64,000 nt of DNA from Amoebophrya sp. A120 (lineage: Eukaryota > Sar > Dinophyceae > Syndiniales > Amoebophryaceae): assembly GCA_905178155.1 (NCBI GenBank), contig CAJINV010000003.1:10266064-10330063 (forward strand), written 5' to 3'. The notes beneath the pieces are model-generated. The model had not been told where the DNA came from, made no database searches, and saw only the letters and a list, made by a program, of their open reading frames with translations. The position numbers and the translations under genes were made by a program. The first letter of the stretch is position 1, and each line of letters starts with the position of its first letter. Shown in pieces: positions 55,163 through 64,000 of the stretch.

Positions 55163-56206
55163 ATGGTCGCAGGTGACGCGTTAGATGGGTGGGCCTGGCG
55201 GGTCGAGAGGGAGGTGACTGGGGCCGGCACCGCTTGGGCTGACGCTCAGCAGGCGAAGATGAAAGATATGGAGGAGGCCCGAAGCCGGCTGGAGATCAGC
55301 GAAGAATTGCATGCGGAGCTGGACGAGCTGACCACCGAGTGCCTGCTTTTGGAAGATGAGCGCGTTGCCACGGAAACGCGAATCAAGGAGCTGGATATCA
55401 CGCTGCAAGTGGAGAAGGAGCAGCAGCACGCACGTACGCTGGCCTACAACACCAGTAACTCATCTTCCTGCTCTTCGGGAAGCTTCTCGGGAAGTGGCAG
55501 TGCCGCTTCCTCGACGATGCTAATAAATCTCAGCTCGCACAGTCTCGCAGGGACGTCGGCAGGCAGCTGGGACCTGCACCAGCAAAACTTTGACGAACAT
55601 GTACGCACCTACTTCTCCACCATCTCGCGCAGGTTGGGCCTCGACATCGACGTATTTCACGAACACTACGTTAACGGAGAGCCTGTGGATTATGTCAGGT
55701 AAGAGCGGTCGATGTCGTGTAAAGTTTATATAGATATACCCAAACTACAAACTGAAGCATCACACATAATTAACTACCGTTGCCGACTTAAAATAAATTC
55801 TTGCTCGTGGAGCGAGATTTTTGCGTTCCCACATTTGATGACTTGGCTACGACCATCATGAAGCTACTGCCCGTGTTGCAATTGCAGCAGGCTTTGCCGA
55901 AGAACATGAACAGTCTTTACGGATGAAAACTTTGACCACAGCACGATGCCAGTGACAGAGGAAAACTGTCGATACCGCTTAACTTTTCGCGATCTGACCC
56001 CGGACAAGAATCGCGTTTTTACTGCAATCATCAAGCTCGCTCCGATGTTATCAGTGATCGAGGCGGACCCCGCGTTGGACCCGATATTTTTGCAAACTTT
56101 GGCGGACTATCAAATGCTAATGCAAATTGTTTATATCTGGGGCCGAAATAATGATAAAGGTGCTGACTTTGACTTTTTCATGAAGATTTTGCTTGTTCAT
56201 GATCAC
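55163..56206 (+). CDS. SPC25: SPC25-like kinetochore protein (NDC80 complex), partial model
   Basis: SPC25 pairs with SPC24 and anchors the NDC80 complex at kinetochores; it has an N-terminal coiled coil and a C-terminal RWD fold. Exon 1 (55163-55698, donor GTAAGA) gives a charged coiled coil at about residues 30-95, a Ser-rich linker, and FSTISRRLGLDIDVF. Exon 2 (55942-56206, after CCACAG, phase-matched) gives CRYRLTFRDLTPDKNRVFTA and LSVIEADPAL, the beta-strand pattern of the SPC25 head. It ends at a GTAAGT donor (56207), so at least one more exon follows. A stretch at 55815-55920 (TFDDLATTIMKLLPVLQLQQ) also looks coding. The assignment rests on order and pattern, not strong identity. Confidence 0.45.
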
Positions 56207-57390
56207 GTAAGTATATGCGCATCTTGTTCTTGATCTTTCACACCTGACCCTGAAGACGTCGTCTCGTCGTCAGCTCTTGAAAACGGGTGGATGAGCTGAC
56301 TTCGGGAAGCGTCCGTGGGGTGCGTCAGCTTTGTTGGCTTTCTGCTCTTTAGTGAAATGGAGAGCAATGCGAATGCATGGGAATGGAGTGCAATGCATGG
56401 GAAGTGATCACGTTCTTTGATACATACCCACCTACCCTTGGCCATGGTGGTCTGTTGAATGTATGCAGATGCCTGTCTCGTCGTGCGATTCATTCTCGTA
56501 CCCAGAGGGTTGCTAGGCCTCGCTGCCGATGCTGTCGGGCAGCCGATGTTTAGAAGTAGCAAAGGGCCGGTCACCGTATCGCAAGGTAACGTTATTTCAC
56601 ACCCAGGCCTCATATTTGCAAGGCATACGGACTCGGCGGGGAAAAACCAGATGTCGCTCGCTCGCTTCGTCGTTGGGCTGCGTCGCGCCTTTATTGCGCG
56701 GTACTACCCCTGATCGATGAAGAGCATGCTCGTTCGGCTCGTTCGCTGCGGTTGGCATGTAGTGCGTCTTCATCATGGCGCAATTTGAAGTCGAATACAT
56801 AGAAAAGGGCGCGCTATGTGGTTCATGAGATGTAATAAATATAATTTTAATTATTTGTACGTAAGAAGAAGAAACTCTCCGCGACTGCGTCGCGGGGCAA
56901 GCATTGTATTTGTTCTTCCCGTGGGTTATGAAAGAAAAGAGAGTTTGCGCGTCAAGTATTTTTGTATTTGATGTTGTTCAGGATTGGATAAGGTTAAGGC
57001 GCCGGCTTGTTCCGCATGTTCCGCTTCCCCAGTTCGCGCTTGCTTGCCTCCTCTGGCAGCTTCGAGTATATTATACTCGAAGCTGCGAGAGGATAGCTTT
57101 AGTTTTGCATTTGTCATAATTTCAAAGCAAAGAAGAGCACCGCCCCCTTCGTTTCGTTCCGCCGTCCACTGCCTGAAACAAATCCGCAACAACAAAAATG
57201 CAAATCCTTGACACTTGTCAGGCGCAGCGATATTCTTTTTGATAGAGCGATAAAAAAAAAGAAGAACGAGGCAGCACGATATGAACGCAAAAAGAGCAGC
57301 GGACTCGATTGATCGAGCAACAGCAATGCTCTTTTTTGGCGTTTGCGTTCGAAGAAATAGGCGTGGGCGCAACGAAAAGCAATAAATTTG
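56207..57390. other. Intron or downstream region, no gene supported
   Basis: It starts with the GTAAGT donor of the SPC25-like gene. A terminal exon must follow, but I cannot identify it. A perfect palindrome lies at 57057-57087. Confidence 0.35.
57057..57087. repeat. Perfect palindrome, 15-nt arms
   Basis: GCAGCTTCGAGTATA, one T, then its exact reverse complement. Confidence 0.85.
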
Positions 57391-58015
57391 ATAAAGCTTC
57401 TGAAGAGCTTCCGAAGAGTCTTCTGAAGAGCTTCTGAAGAGTCTTCTTAAGTCTGGGGATTCTTCTCAAGCTTTCGCGCACCTTCTGGAGAGTCTTCAGA
57501 AGGTTCACCTTCAGAAGGTTGACAAATAGCAAATCTTCTGAAGGTGTGCCACTTTCAATTTTGGCATTTTTTGACAACCGAGACAATTTCCGAAAAACCT
57601 GCAGACGATTTTCAGTCTTCTGAAGGTTTTCTGTAAGTGTCTCGATTTTTGTTCATTTTTTGAATGTAAAATCTGGCCGTCTTCTGAAGGTTTGCGACGT
57701 CATCAAAAATGGCCGACCTTCAGAAGACTGCCTACCTGCTGAAGGTGCCAAGCAGTTCACTTTTTCGTCTTCTGAAGGTTTTTTCGTCAAAAAATCGAAA
57801 AAATTCCTCAGAAGGTGACAAAAAAACCTTCAGAAGACTGAACCTTCTGAAGGTTGCAAAAAATGAGCTGTAATTTCGTTTGCGCGAGCTAACGCTGCGC
57901 TTTTTACACTGAAAAATAGACGGCCAGTTTTTTTGACCTCCTGAAGGTTGAAAATCAAACTTCCACCTTCAGAAGCTCTTCAGAAGGTCAAACCTTCAGA
58001 AGCTTGGGGAGGAGC
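57390..58015. repeat. CTTCTGAAGGT / ACCTTCAGAAG repeat field
   Basis: A decamer-level motif occurs about twenty times in both orientations with irregular spacing (for example 57430, 57495, 57535, 57680, 57718, 57770, 57835, 57965). Neighbouring copies could pair into hairpins. No period is constant, so this is not a simple tandem array. Confidence 0.8.
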
Positions 58016-58700
58016 AAATACATTTCTTGCCCCTATAGAATATAGATTGAAGATCAAGATCTGCAGCTGCTGCTGGAATAATCTACCTAAGGTATCGCTA
58101 CCGAAAAACGAATGTGTTTTTGAAAAAAGTTGCTCATTGATTTCCCTCCGCCAGTTTCGGATCGATTCCGATTTGTTGAAATAATACAGACAGTTCAGTG
58201 GAATGAACAACAAGTAGCGCGCAATGGCGACCGATGCTTGTGCTTCGTTCATTTAGGAGCCAATAGAATAACAAGATGAAGAAGAGGATGCGACAAGCGT
58301 GGAGAAGATGACGACGCAGAGGTGGCCTGCAAGTATTACATTATGACTGCGGCACGGCAGATGATGCTTCGTTTCTTTGGTGCAGGCCGTTCGTTGCGTA
58401 CTTGCGGAACATATCCGATGCCAGCACTTTGGCATATTGCAGGAAGCGAAAGCCCCATTATTGATTATCCTCGCGTTGGGTAGAATGCAACTGAAAAGCT
58501 TCGGCGCTTTGAGAAACTCGCTGACATCATTGAGGAGATCGCAAACGGAGAAAAAATGGGAAGAAAAAGAGTACTCCAAGGGCTCGCGCGCAGACGAAAC
58601 AAGAGTAGGGGCGTCGATGCTATTACATCCCCAAACCGATGACCAGGCACGTAAGTAGTACAAGTAGAAGAAGCCGTGCTGGGGCTATGATGGGGATCGT
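58016..58700. other. Weak coding signal, unresolved
   Basis: After a GTGCAG at about 58380, two frames look partly coding: AVRCVLAEHIRCQHFGILQE, and, further on in another frame, RFEKLADIIEEIANGEKMGR. No consistent exon model was found. Confidence 0.2.
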
Positions 58701-58706
58701 GCGAGC

Positions 58707-59186
58707 TTGTCGCCTTTCGCTCAAATTACTGACACTACATCGAGCGCCGCATCGTTATTTTCAAGAGGGAAGAGTGAAACAATTATCAGCTCCTACGGGA
58801 CCAGTTACAACATGAATTTCGCTTCCCTCTCGTCGCCTAAGAATACAGTTCTCCGTAAATACAACATGAGAAAGAGAAATATCATGCTCGTCAGCTTGAT
58901 CCTGCCGCATCCGAGATCTAACCCGAGCTCCTCCCGGTCGCTCGCGATTTGGGTCGTGTCCATCTCTGTGGTCTTCTCTGGTTTCTTGCAGCGGCGCGCA
59001 AGCGGGCTTGTGGCAAGAGATGCTGGGCGTGAGGACGACAGCGGAGACCGCATCGCCGCCGATAATGGTGGCGGCGACGAAATCCTCGTGGTGGGTGCAC
59101 CTGCGGCGCCGCTCGCTGCCAAGCAACTGCTTCGATCGAGTAGGAGTGGAAGTGGAGACCCGCTCGAGACTGGGGACGAGGTATAG
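58707..59186 (+). CDS. Weak candidate exon with one hydrophobic segment
   Basis: A 159-codon frame includes a hydrophobic stretch (LAIWVVSISVVFSGFL) and an acidic/Gly-rich tail (DSGDRIAADNGGGDEILVVG). A different frame at 59280-59457 (ARIEWAQGILFCAPNKQGQR) also looks coding and might be a following exon. The product is unrecognised and chance ORFs are possible. Confidence 0.2.
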   Translation: MSPFAQITDTTSSAASLFSRGKSETIISSYGTSYNMNFASLSSPKNTVLRKYNMRKRNIMLVSLILPHPRSNPSSSRSLAIWVVSISVVFSGFLQRRASGLVARDAGREDDSGDRIAADNGGGDEILVVGAPAAPLAAKQLLRSSRSGSGDPLETGDEV

Positions 59187-59459
59187 CGTTGGCATCTACA
59201 AAATGAAGATGAAGCTTCAGCTTTTAGTTGTCATACGCATTGATCTCCGGCTACTAGAATCAAGTCGCTCGAGTTCAGCGATGGGAGACGCGAGGATCGA
59301 ATGGGCGCAAGGGATTTTGTTTTGCGCTCCCAACAAACAAGGGCAGCGGCGGACGAATCCGCGTGAGGCTTTTGATCCCAAAACAACCGACGATCTCGCG
59401 ACCCGAGCAACTAACTGCAGCGAAGATATGTGTGTGGGCCTGCTATTGATATTGTGAAG

Positions 59460-61436
59460 AACACTCAGCGGCCACCGTTTTTGACAGGGCTGTCCCCCGA
59501 GACAAGGCTTGTGTGTGATTCCCATATCTGCGCGGAGGCGGCGGCGTGCGCGCTCACTGTAGGGCGTGGCGGGCGGGCGAAAACACGAGCAGGAGCGCAA
59601 TCTATAACCCGAAGGCTTTGCCGGATTTCGCTGGGCAATTCAAAATACTAGCCCTGGCCTCCGTGTAACGAACTTAGCGCTAGGAACTCGCATCACGTAG
59701 CTATCTCTTCCTGGTGTAACAAGACCGCCCCACCACAAAAGCCCCTAGCTAGGGAGCGGGGCGGGGGAAGGTTGGGGGGCGGGGGCCCCCTGCTTAACCA
59801 CGGAGAGGGGCGGGGGCCCCCTGCGTTCGTGGCCTGCGCCCGCAAGGGCGGGGGGTGGTGGCCCCCTGCTTTCCCTCTAGCGGGTGGGCGGGTGCGAAGC
59901 GGGGGCGCCCTGCCTTCCCAAACGGGCGGCGGGCCGAACGGGGCGGGGCCCCCCGGCGGGTGGAGGAGAAGGGCCGGCGAAAGGAAGTCGGGGGGCGGGG
60001 CCCCCTGCGTTCCTTGGCGCGGCTGAGAGGGTGCGAAGCTGGGGCCTCCTGCGTTACCACGGGGATTGGCGGGGGCCCCCTGCCTCGCCATGGAGCGGGG
60101 CGGGGCGGGGGGGCCCCTGTGTTCGGGGCCTGTTACGGCGTGGCCCGGGGATGGGGGCCGCCTGTGTTTCCCCTAGCGAGCGGGCGGAAGGGCGTGAAGC
60201 GGGGGCCCCCTGCCTTCCCTAGCGGGCGATCGATGGACGGACAGGCCGCCCGGGCTTGGGGCCGGCGCCATGCGGGCGGGGGGGGGATGGAAGTGGTGGG
60301 GACCTCCTGTGGCGACGGACGAACCAACCAAGGTCGGGGGGCGGAGGCCAGCGGCGGGCCGGATATCCACCGGGCGGCCGGGCCCGAAGGAAGGAAGGCG
60401 GGGCGGGCCGGCGGGGGGCCCGGGTTGGTTCGCTAGCCCCCCGCCCCCAGACGGGCGGCGTGGCGCACGCGAAAGCCTCCATCGCCCTCGTGCCGCCGTG
60501 ATTTACGGCGTCGCGCGGCCCTTTTTTTTTCGCGACGGGCTCCGGTAGCCCCTCCTTCTTCGCCGCCTTTCCGGCCCCCAGGGCCGGATGGGCCGGCCCG
60601 CGCGTCGGTCCGTGGTTTTTCTGGCGCCGGCCTGTTTCTTTTGATCGCCGACCCATGTTGCCAACCGAAGGAGGTGAGCCCAAGCAGCAAAAGGAGCCCG
60701 GCCCGCCCGCCTTGCCGGGCGCCAAGCCTACTAACCCGCACGCGCGCCGCCCCCGCCCGGGCACCCGCGCATGAAAAGATGGCGTAGCGCAAGTGCCCGG
60801 ATGTGTCCCTTTGGCCGCGGCGGGGCAAGCGCTCCGCTACCGCACCTCGGTAGGCGGCCGCGCACGGGCCGAGGAAGTTTGGCGCGCAGGCAAGCGGGCG
60901 CCCTCCTACCCCACGTCTCTTTGCCGCGCGCCAGCCCCAAGCAAGGAAGGGGCCCCGGCCTTCTGGTATGGGACAATGGACAAAGGCAAACGGACCTGCG
61001 CAGCTTGGGGGGCTTTTTGCTTCTTTGCGTGGATGCTGCAAAAGGCCGCGGCAGGATGGGCGCCCGGGCATTCCGCCCCTGCCCTTTTCTGCATTGCCCG
61101 CCGCGCCCTCTCTGCTTCCTTTATGTTGTTTCCCCCCTTTTCTGTGCATCCGGTTGCGCGCGCGCCGCCCCCAGGCGCCATTTTCGAAGCGGCCGGGCGG
61201 CCACTTTTTCCGCCTCCCAGATCGCCTCGCGCGCTCTTTGCATGCTCCACCCGCACGCCGAGGGCCCTTCGGTCCTGCTTGAATGCAAGGGCGGGCGGGG
61301 GCCAGTGATTTCAGTTCGGGCGGAAACTGGCCGCCGGAAGGGAAGGCGGGCGGGCGAGCCCGCGGCCGGGCGGTCCCGGGAGCCCTATCATAGAGGCCCG
61401 CCGCCCACCTTTCTTTATATTATATGACTTTCTTTT
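59460..61436. other. GC-rich repeat DNA, no gene
   Basis: 59770-60240 is the second GGGGGCCCCC array. 60240-61430 is GC-rich with overlapping open frames on both strands that look compositional. Confidence 0.45.
59770..60240. repeat. GGCGGGGGCCCCCTG repeat array 2
   Basis: The same palindromic core as at 46.8-47.3 kb, here usually followed by CGTTCC or CTTCCC and linked by GGCGGGTGCGAAGC-type segments, at about 50-65-bp spacing. Confidence 0.75.
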
Positions 61437-61615
61437 CCCGCGCCTTTTTTTTCCCGCAGCGCGGTTTTTAGCAGAGGCATCCTGGCGACCCTACCTTGGG
61501 GCGGGCGTATCGATTGGGGGAGGGGGGAAGTTGGGGGCAGGAAATTATGGGGCAGGTTGCGGGCAGGAAATTATGGGGCAGGATGATTGCAGGACGCGAA
61601 GTTGCAGGATGCGAA
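61437..61615 (+). repeat. Direct repeat, left copy (about 180 bp)
   Basis: It contains CCCGCAGCGCGGTTTTTAG, CTGGCGACC, TTGGGGCGGGCGTAT and GGGGGCAGGAAATTA. All recur in the same order at 62677-62830. Confidence 0.8.
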
Positions 61616-61625
61616 GTTGCATATG
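61560..61625 (+). repeat. Left cluster of 15-bp GCAGGATGCGAAGTT repeats
   Basis: A few units of the same 15-bp repeat seen at 62222-62490 sit just outside the left arm of the fold-back. Confidence 0.7.
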
Positions 61626-62225
61626 GCGGCGTTAACTACTTCACTTTTAAAAACTTCAAACTTTTTGCTTGAGGTAGAAGCAACTTGCTGAGCTAGCTAC
61701 TTTAAGTAGGTACTTTATGTAGCTACTTTAACTCGCTACGCTATTGGATGTAGTTGAATTGTAGTTAAAAGCTCGACTCCGTCTCCGCGACGCTGTGCTG
61801 CCACGGGCTTGTCTGTTGGAAAATGACCTTCCGAAGTGACTACCTCTTTCCCCTCCCTTTTTGGTAGGGCAAAAGTGAAGCAAAAGCGAAGCAAAAGTTT
61901 TTTGCTGTGATCCATCATACCATCGTGGCTACAAAACTACATCATTTTTTTCATGGTTTCAAAAGCCGGCGCTTTGCCCCCCTCTTTTGCCTACCAAAAA
62001 AGGTAGGCACTTCAAGTAGTCACTTTCAATCAAGTCCGTGGCAGCTAGCACAACGTCGCGGAGACGGAGTCGAGCTTTTATCTACAATTCAACTACATCT
62101 AATAGCGTAGCGAGTTAAAATAGCTACATAAGCTACCTACTTAAAGTAGCTAGCTCAACAGGTTACTTTTACCTCAAGCAAAAGACTTGAAGTTTTTAAT
62201 AATGAAGCAGTTAACGCCGCCATAT
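61621..62225. repeat. About 600-bp fold-back (long inverted repeat)
   Basis: The left arm (GCGGCGTTAACTACTTCA...) and right arm (...GAAGCAGTTAACGCCGCCAT) are reverse complements over roughly 200 bp. They include CGACTCCGTCTCCGCGACG, GTAGTTGAATTGTAG and the GTAGCTACTTTAA blocks. Pairing weakens near the centre (about 61920). The arms have accumulated small differences, so this is not a recent perfect duplication. Confidence 0.85.
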
Positions 62226-62905
62226 TGCAGGGCGCAAAGCTGCAGGATGCGAAGTCGCAGGATGCGAAGTGGCAGGATGCGAAGCCGCAGGGTGCGAAGT
62301 TGCAGGATGCGAAGTGGCACGATGCGAAGTAGCAAGATGCGAAGGAGCAGGATGCGAAGTTGCAGGATGAGTGCGACGCTGCAGGCTGCGAAGCTGCAGG
62401 GCGCGAAGCTGCAGGATGCGAAGTTGCAGGGTGCGAAGCTGCAGGATGCGAAGTTGCAGGATGCGAAGGCGCAGGATGCGAAGCTGCAGGATTTTCGCCA
62501 GAGGTCGCGGCCCCGGAGTTGTTCAGTTGGTTGGGGTCGCGGAGTTGGCTGAGGTCACGGAGTTGGTTGGGGTCGCGGAGTTGGTTGGGGTCGGGTAGTT
62601 GGTTGAGTGTTGCGAGTTGGCTGAAGTGTTTTTTTTTTGGGTTATTAGAATTTATTAGTGTATTACTTTTTTTGCCGCGCCTTTTTTTTCCCGCAGCCAG
62701 CGCGGTTTTTAGAAGAGGTAATCTGGCGACCCCACCTTGGGGCGGGCGTATTGGGGGAGGGGGGCAGTTGGGGGCAGGAAATTACGGGGCAGGATGATTA
62801 CAGGGCGCGAAGCTGCAGGATGCGAAGTTGCAGGGTGCGAAGTTGCAGGGTGCGAAGCGGCAGGATGCGAAGTTGCAGCGTGCGAAGTCGCAGGATGCGA
62901 AGTTG
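62222..62905 (+). repeat. 15-bp GCAGGATGCGAAGTT repeats and second direct copy
   Basis: About 17 units run at 62222-62490 and 6-7 more at 62808-62905. The unit length is a multiple of three, so all frames stay open and one reads as KLQDA/KLQGA pentapeptides. A GGTCGCGGAGTTGG repeat follows at 62530-62600. 62677-62830 is the direct copy of 61437-61615. Confidence 0.8.
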
Positions 62906-63119
62906 AGTCAAAATGTAAATGCCGGAAGGTCGAACATCTGCGAAAAAGTTTTCGGCTTGGCGATTTGGGGAATTCGCGAAAAGTTTTGAACTTTGGATAG
63001 TCTGTGCTTGGCGATTTTTTTCCCCCGGGAACGGTTTGAAGTTCCGCAGCTCAGCAATAGGAGTCCAGCTCTAAGTTATACAAGTCGGCAGGTTATGTCG
63101 CTGCAGTGTGTCGACCAAC

Positions 63120-64000
63120 GAGAATCAGGAAAGCGAGGGCCCGCGAAACCGAGAAAGCCGAAAGGCCGAGAAAGCCGAGAAATAGCCGAAAGGCCGAGAA
63201 ATAGCCGAAAGGCCGAGAAGGAGCCAAAAGGCCGAGAAGCAGCCGAAAGGCCGAGAAAGAGCCGAAAGGCCGAGAAAAAGCCGAAAGGCCGAGAAAGGGC
63301 CGCAAGGCAGAGAAAGAGCCGCAAGGTCGAGAAAGGGCCGCAAGGCCGAGAAAGAGCCGAAAGGCCGAGAAAGAGCCGAAAGGCCGAGAAAACCGAGAAA
63401 GAGCCGAAAGGCCGAGAAAGCCGAGAAAGAGCCGAAAGGCCGGGAAAGAACCGAAAGCCCGAGAAATGGCCGAGAGGCCGGATGGAAAAGATCCGAAAGG
63501 CCGGAAAAGAGCCGAAGGGCCGGAGAAGAGCCGAAAGGCCGGAGAAGAGCCGAAAGGCCGGAGAAGAGCCGAAAGGCCGGAGAAGAGCCGAAAGGCCGGA
63601 AAAGAGCCGAAAGGCCGAGAAAGGGCCGAAAGGCCGAGAAAGGGCCGAAAGGCCGAGAAAGGGCCGAAAGGCCGAGAAAGCGCTGAAAGGCCGAGAAAGC
63701 GCTGAAAGGCCGAGAAAGCGCCGCAAGGCCGAGAAAGCGCCGAAAGGCCGAGAAAGCGCCGAAAGCGCCGAAAGGCCGAGAAAGCCGAAAGGCCGGAGAA
63801 GAGCCGAAAGGCCGGAAAAGAGCCGAAAGGCCGAGAAAGGGCCGAAAGGCCGAGAAAGCCAGCGCCGCAAGGCCGAGAAAGCGCCGAAAGGCCGAGAAAG
63901 CGCCGAAAGGCCGAGAAAGCGCCGAAAGGCCGAGAAAGCCGAAAGGCCGAGAAAGCCGAAAGGCCGAGAAAGCCGAAAGGCCGAGAAAGCCGAAAGGCCG
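63120..64000. repeat. Approximately 17-18-bp tandem repeat GCCGAAAGGCCGAGAAA
   Basis: About 50 variant units run to the window edge. Higher-order changes are visible: GGCCGGAGAAGAGCCGAA units at 63490-63610 and AAAGCGCC variants after 63670. Open frames on both strands are a by-product. Confidence 0.9.

Noticed and set aside
60433-61427. ORFs of about 220-240 codons
   Set aside because: Compositional open frames in both orientations; no family resemblance and no exon signals.
63076-63870. 264-codon minus-strand ORF of FSAFRLFLGLSA-type repeats
   Set aside because: Translation of the ~17-bp tandem repeat; the opposite strand is equally open.
1-64000. tRNA, rRNA and trans-spliced leader sequences
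   Set aside because: I looked for tRNA-like cloverleaf boxes, rRNA motifs and a dinoflagellate spliced-leader-like sequence and saw none. A covariance-model search would be needed to be certain.
1-64000. Bacterial or organellar origin
   Set aside because: Conserved eukaryotic proteins, GT-AG introns and satellite DNA rule this out.

Overview
This is a window of eukaryotic nuclear DNA. Conserved protein blocks sit in open stretches that are broken by GT-AG introns, including GTAAGT, GTAAGA, GTAAGG and GTGAGT donors. Reading phases match across most proposed junctions. The genes are embedded in many kilobases of palindromic, tandem and interspersed repeats. Four conserved families are recognisable: TAM41 (mitochondrial CDP-DAG synthase), ZFYVE26/spastizin, ARPC3 (Arp2/3 p21 subunit) and, less certainly, the kinetochore protein SPC25. 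The proteins carry long Ser/Ala/Gly/Gln-rich insertions, and at least two introns look like transposable 'introner' insertions. Together these suggest a protist, possibly an alveolate related to dinoflagellates; that placement is inference from gene style only.

Layout. 1-1102: AT-rich upstream DNA. About 1154-4961 (+): TAM41 in three exons, convergent with the 3' end of an unidentified minus-strand gene (5599-5931). About 7219-8512 and 10349-11470 (+): two unidentified cysteine-containing genes, separated by one copy of a 1.14-kb repeat. 13468-40880 (+): one giant ZFYVE26/spastizin-like gene, about 27.4 kb long and roughly 4,900 codons, in about ten exons. Its 1.8-kb first intron holds the second, inverted copy of the 1.14-kb repeat. 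Its 7.45-kb intron (26198-33647) has matching terminal inverted repeats at the splice sites, a flanking 4-bp duplication, decayed ORFs and a large hairpin satellite.

41.4-42.2 kb is a degenerate GC-rich repeat block. 43565-44497 (+) is a polytopic membrane protein, and a possible further membrane exon lies at 47.8-48.2 kb beyond GC-rich repeats. 48.2-51.1 kb is interspersed and tandem repeat DNA. 52502-53449 (+) is an intact single-exon ARPC3 with a 90-residue insertion. 54035-55041 holds weak exon candidates. 55163-56206 (+) is a coiled-coil protein resembling SPC25. 57.4-58.0 kb is a two-orientation CTTCAGAAGG repeat field. 58.3-59.5 kb has weak coding signal. From 59.7 kb to the end the window is repeats: GC-rich GGGGGCCCCC units, a 600-bp fold-back, 15-bp repeats and an approximately 17-bp repeat running off the edge.

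The recognised genes serve unrelated housekeeping roles (mitochondrial lipid synthesis, endolysosomal traffic, branched actin, chromosome segregation). No operon-like logic is visible. The most unusual signal is architectural: introns that behave like inserted mobile elements, one of them large and carrying cargo.
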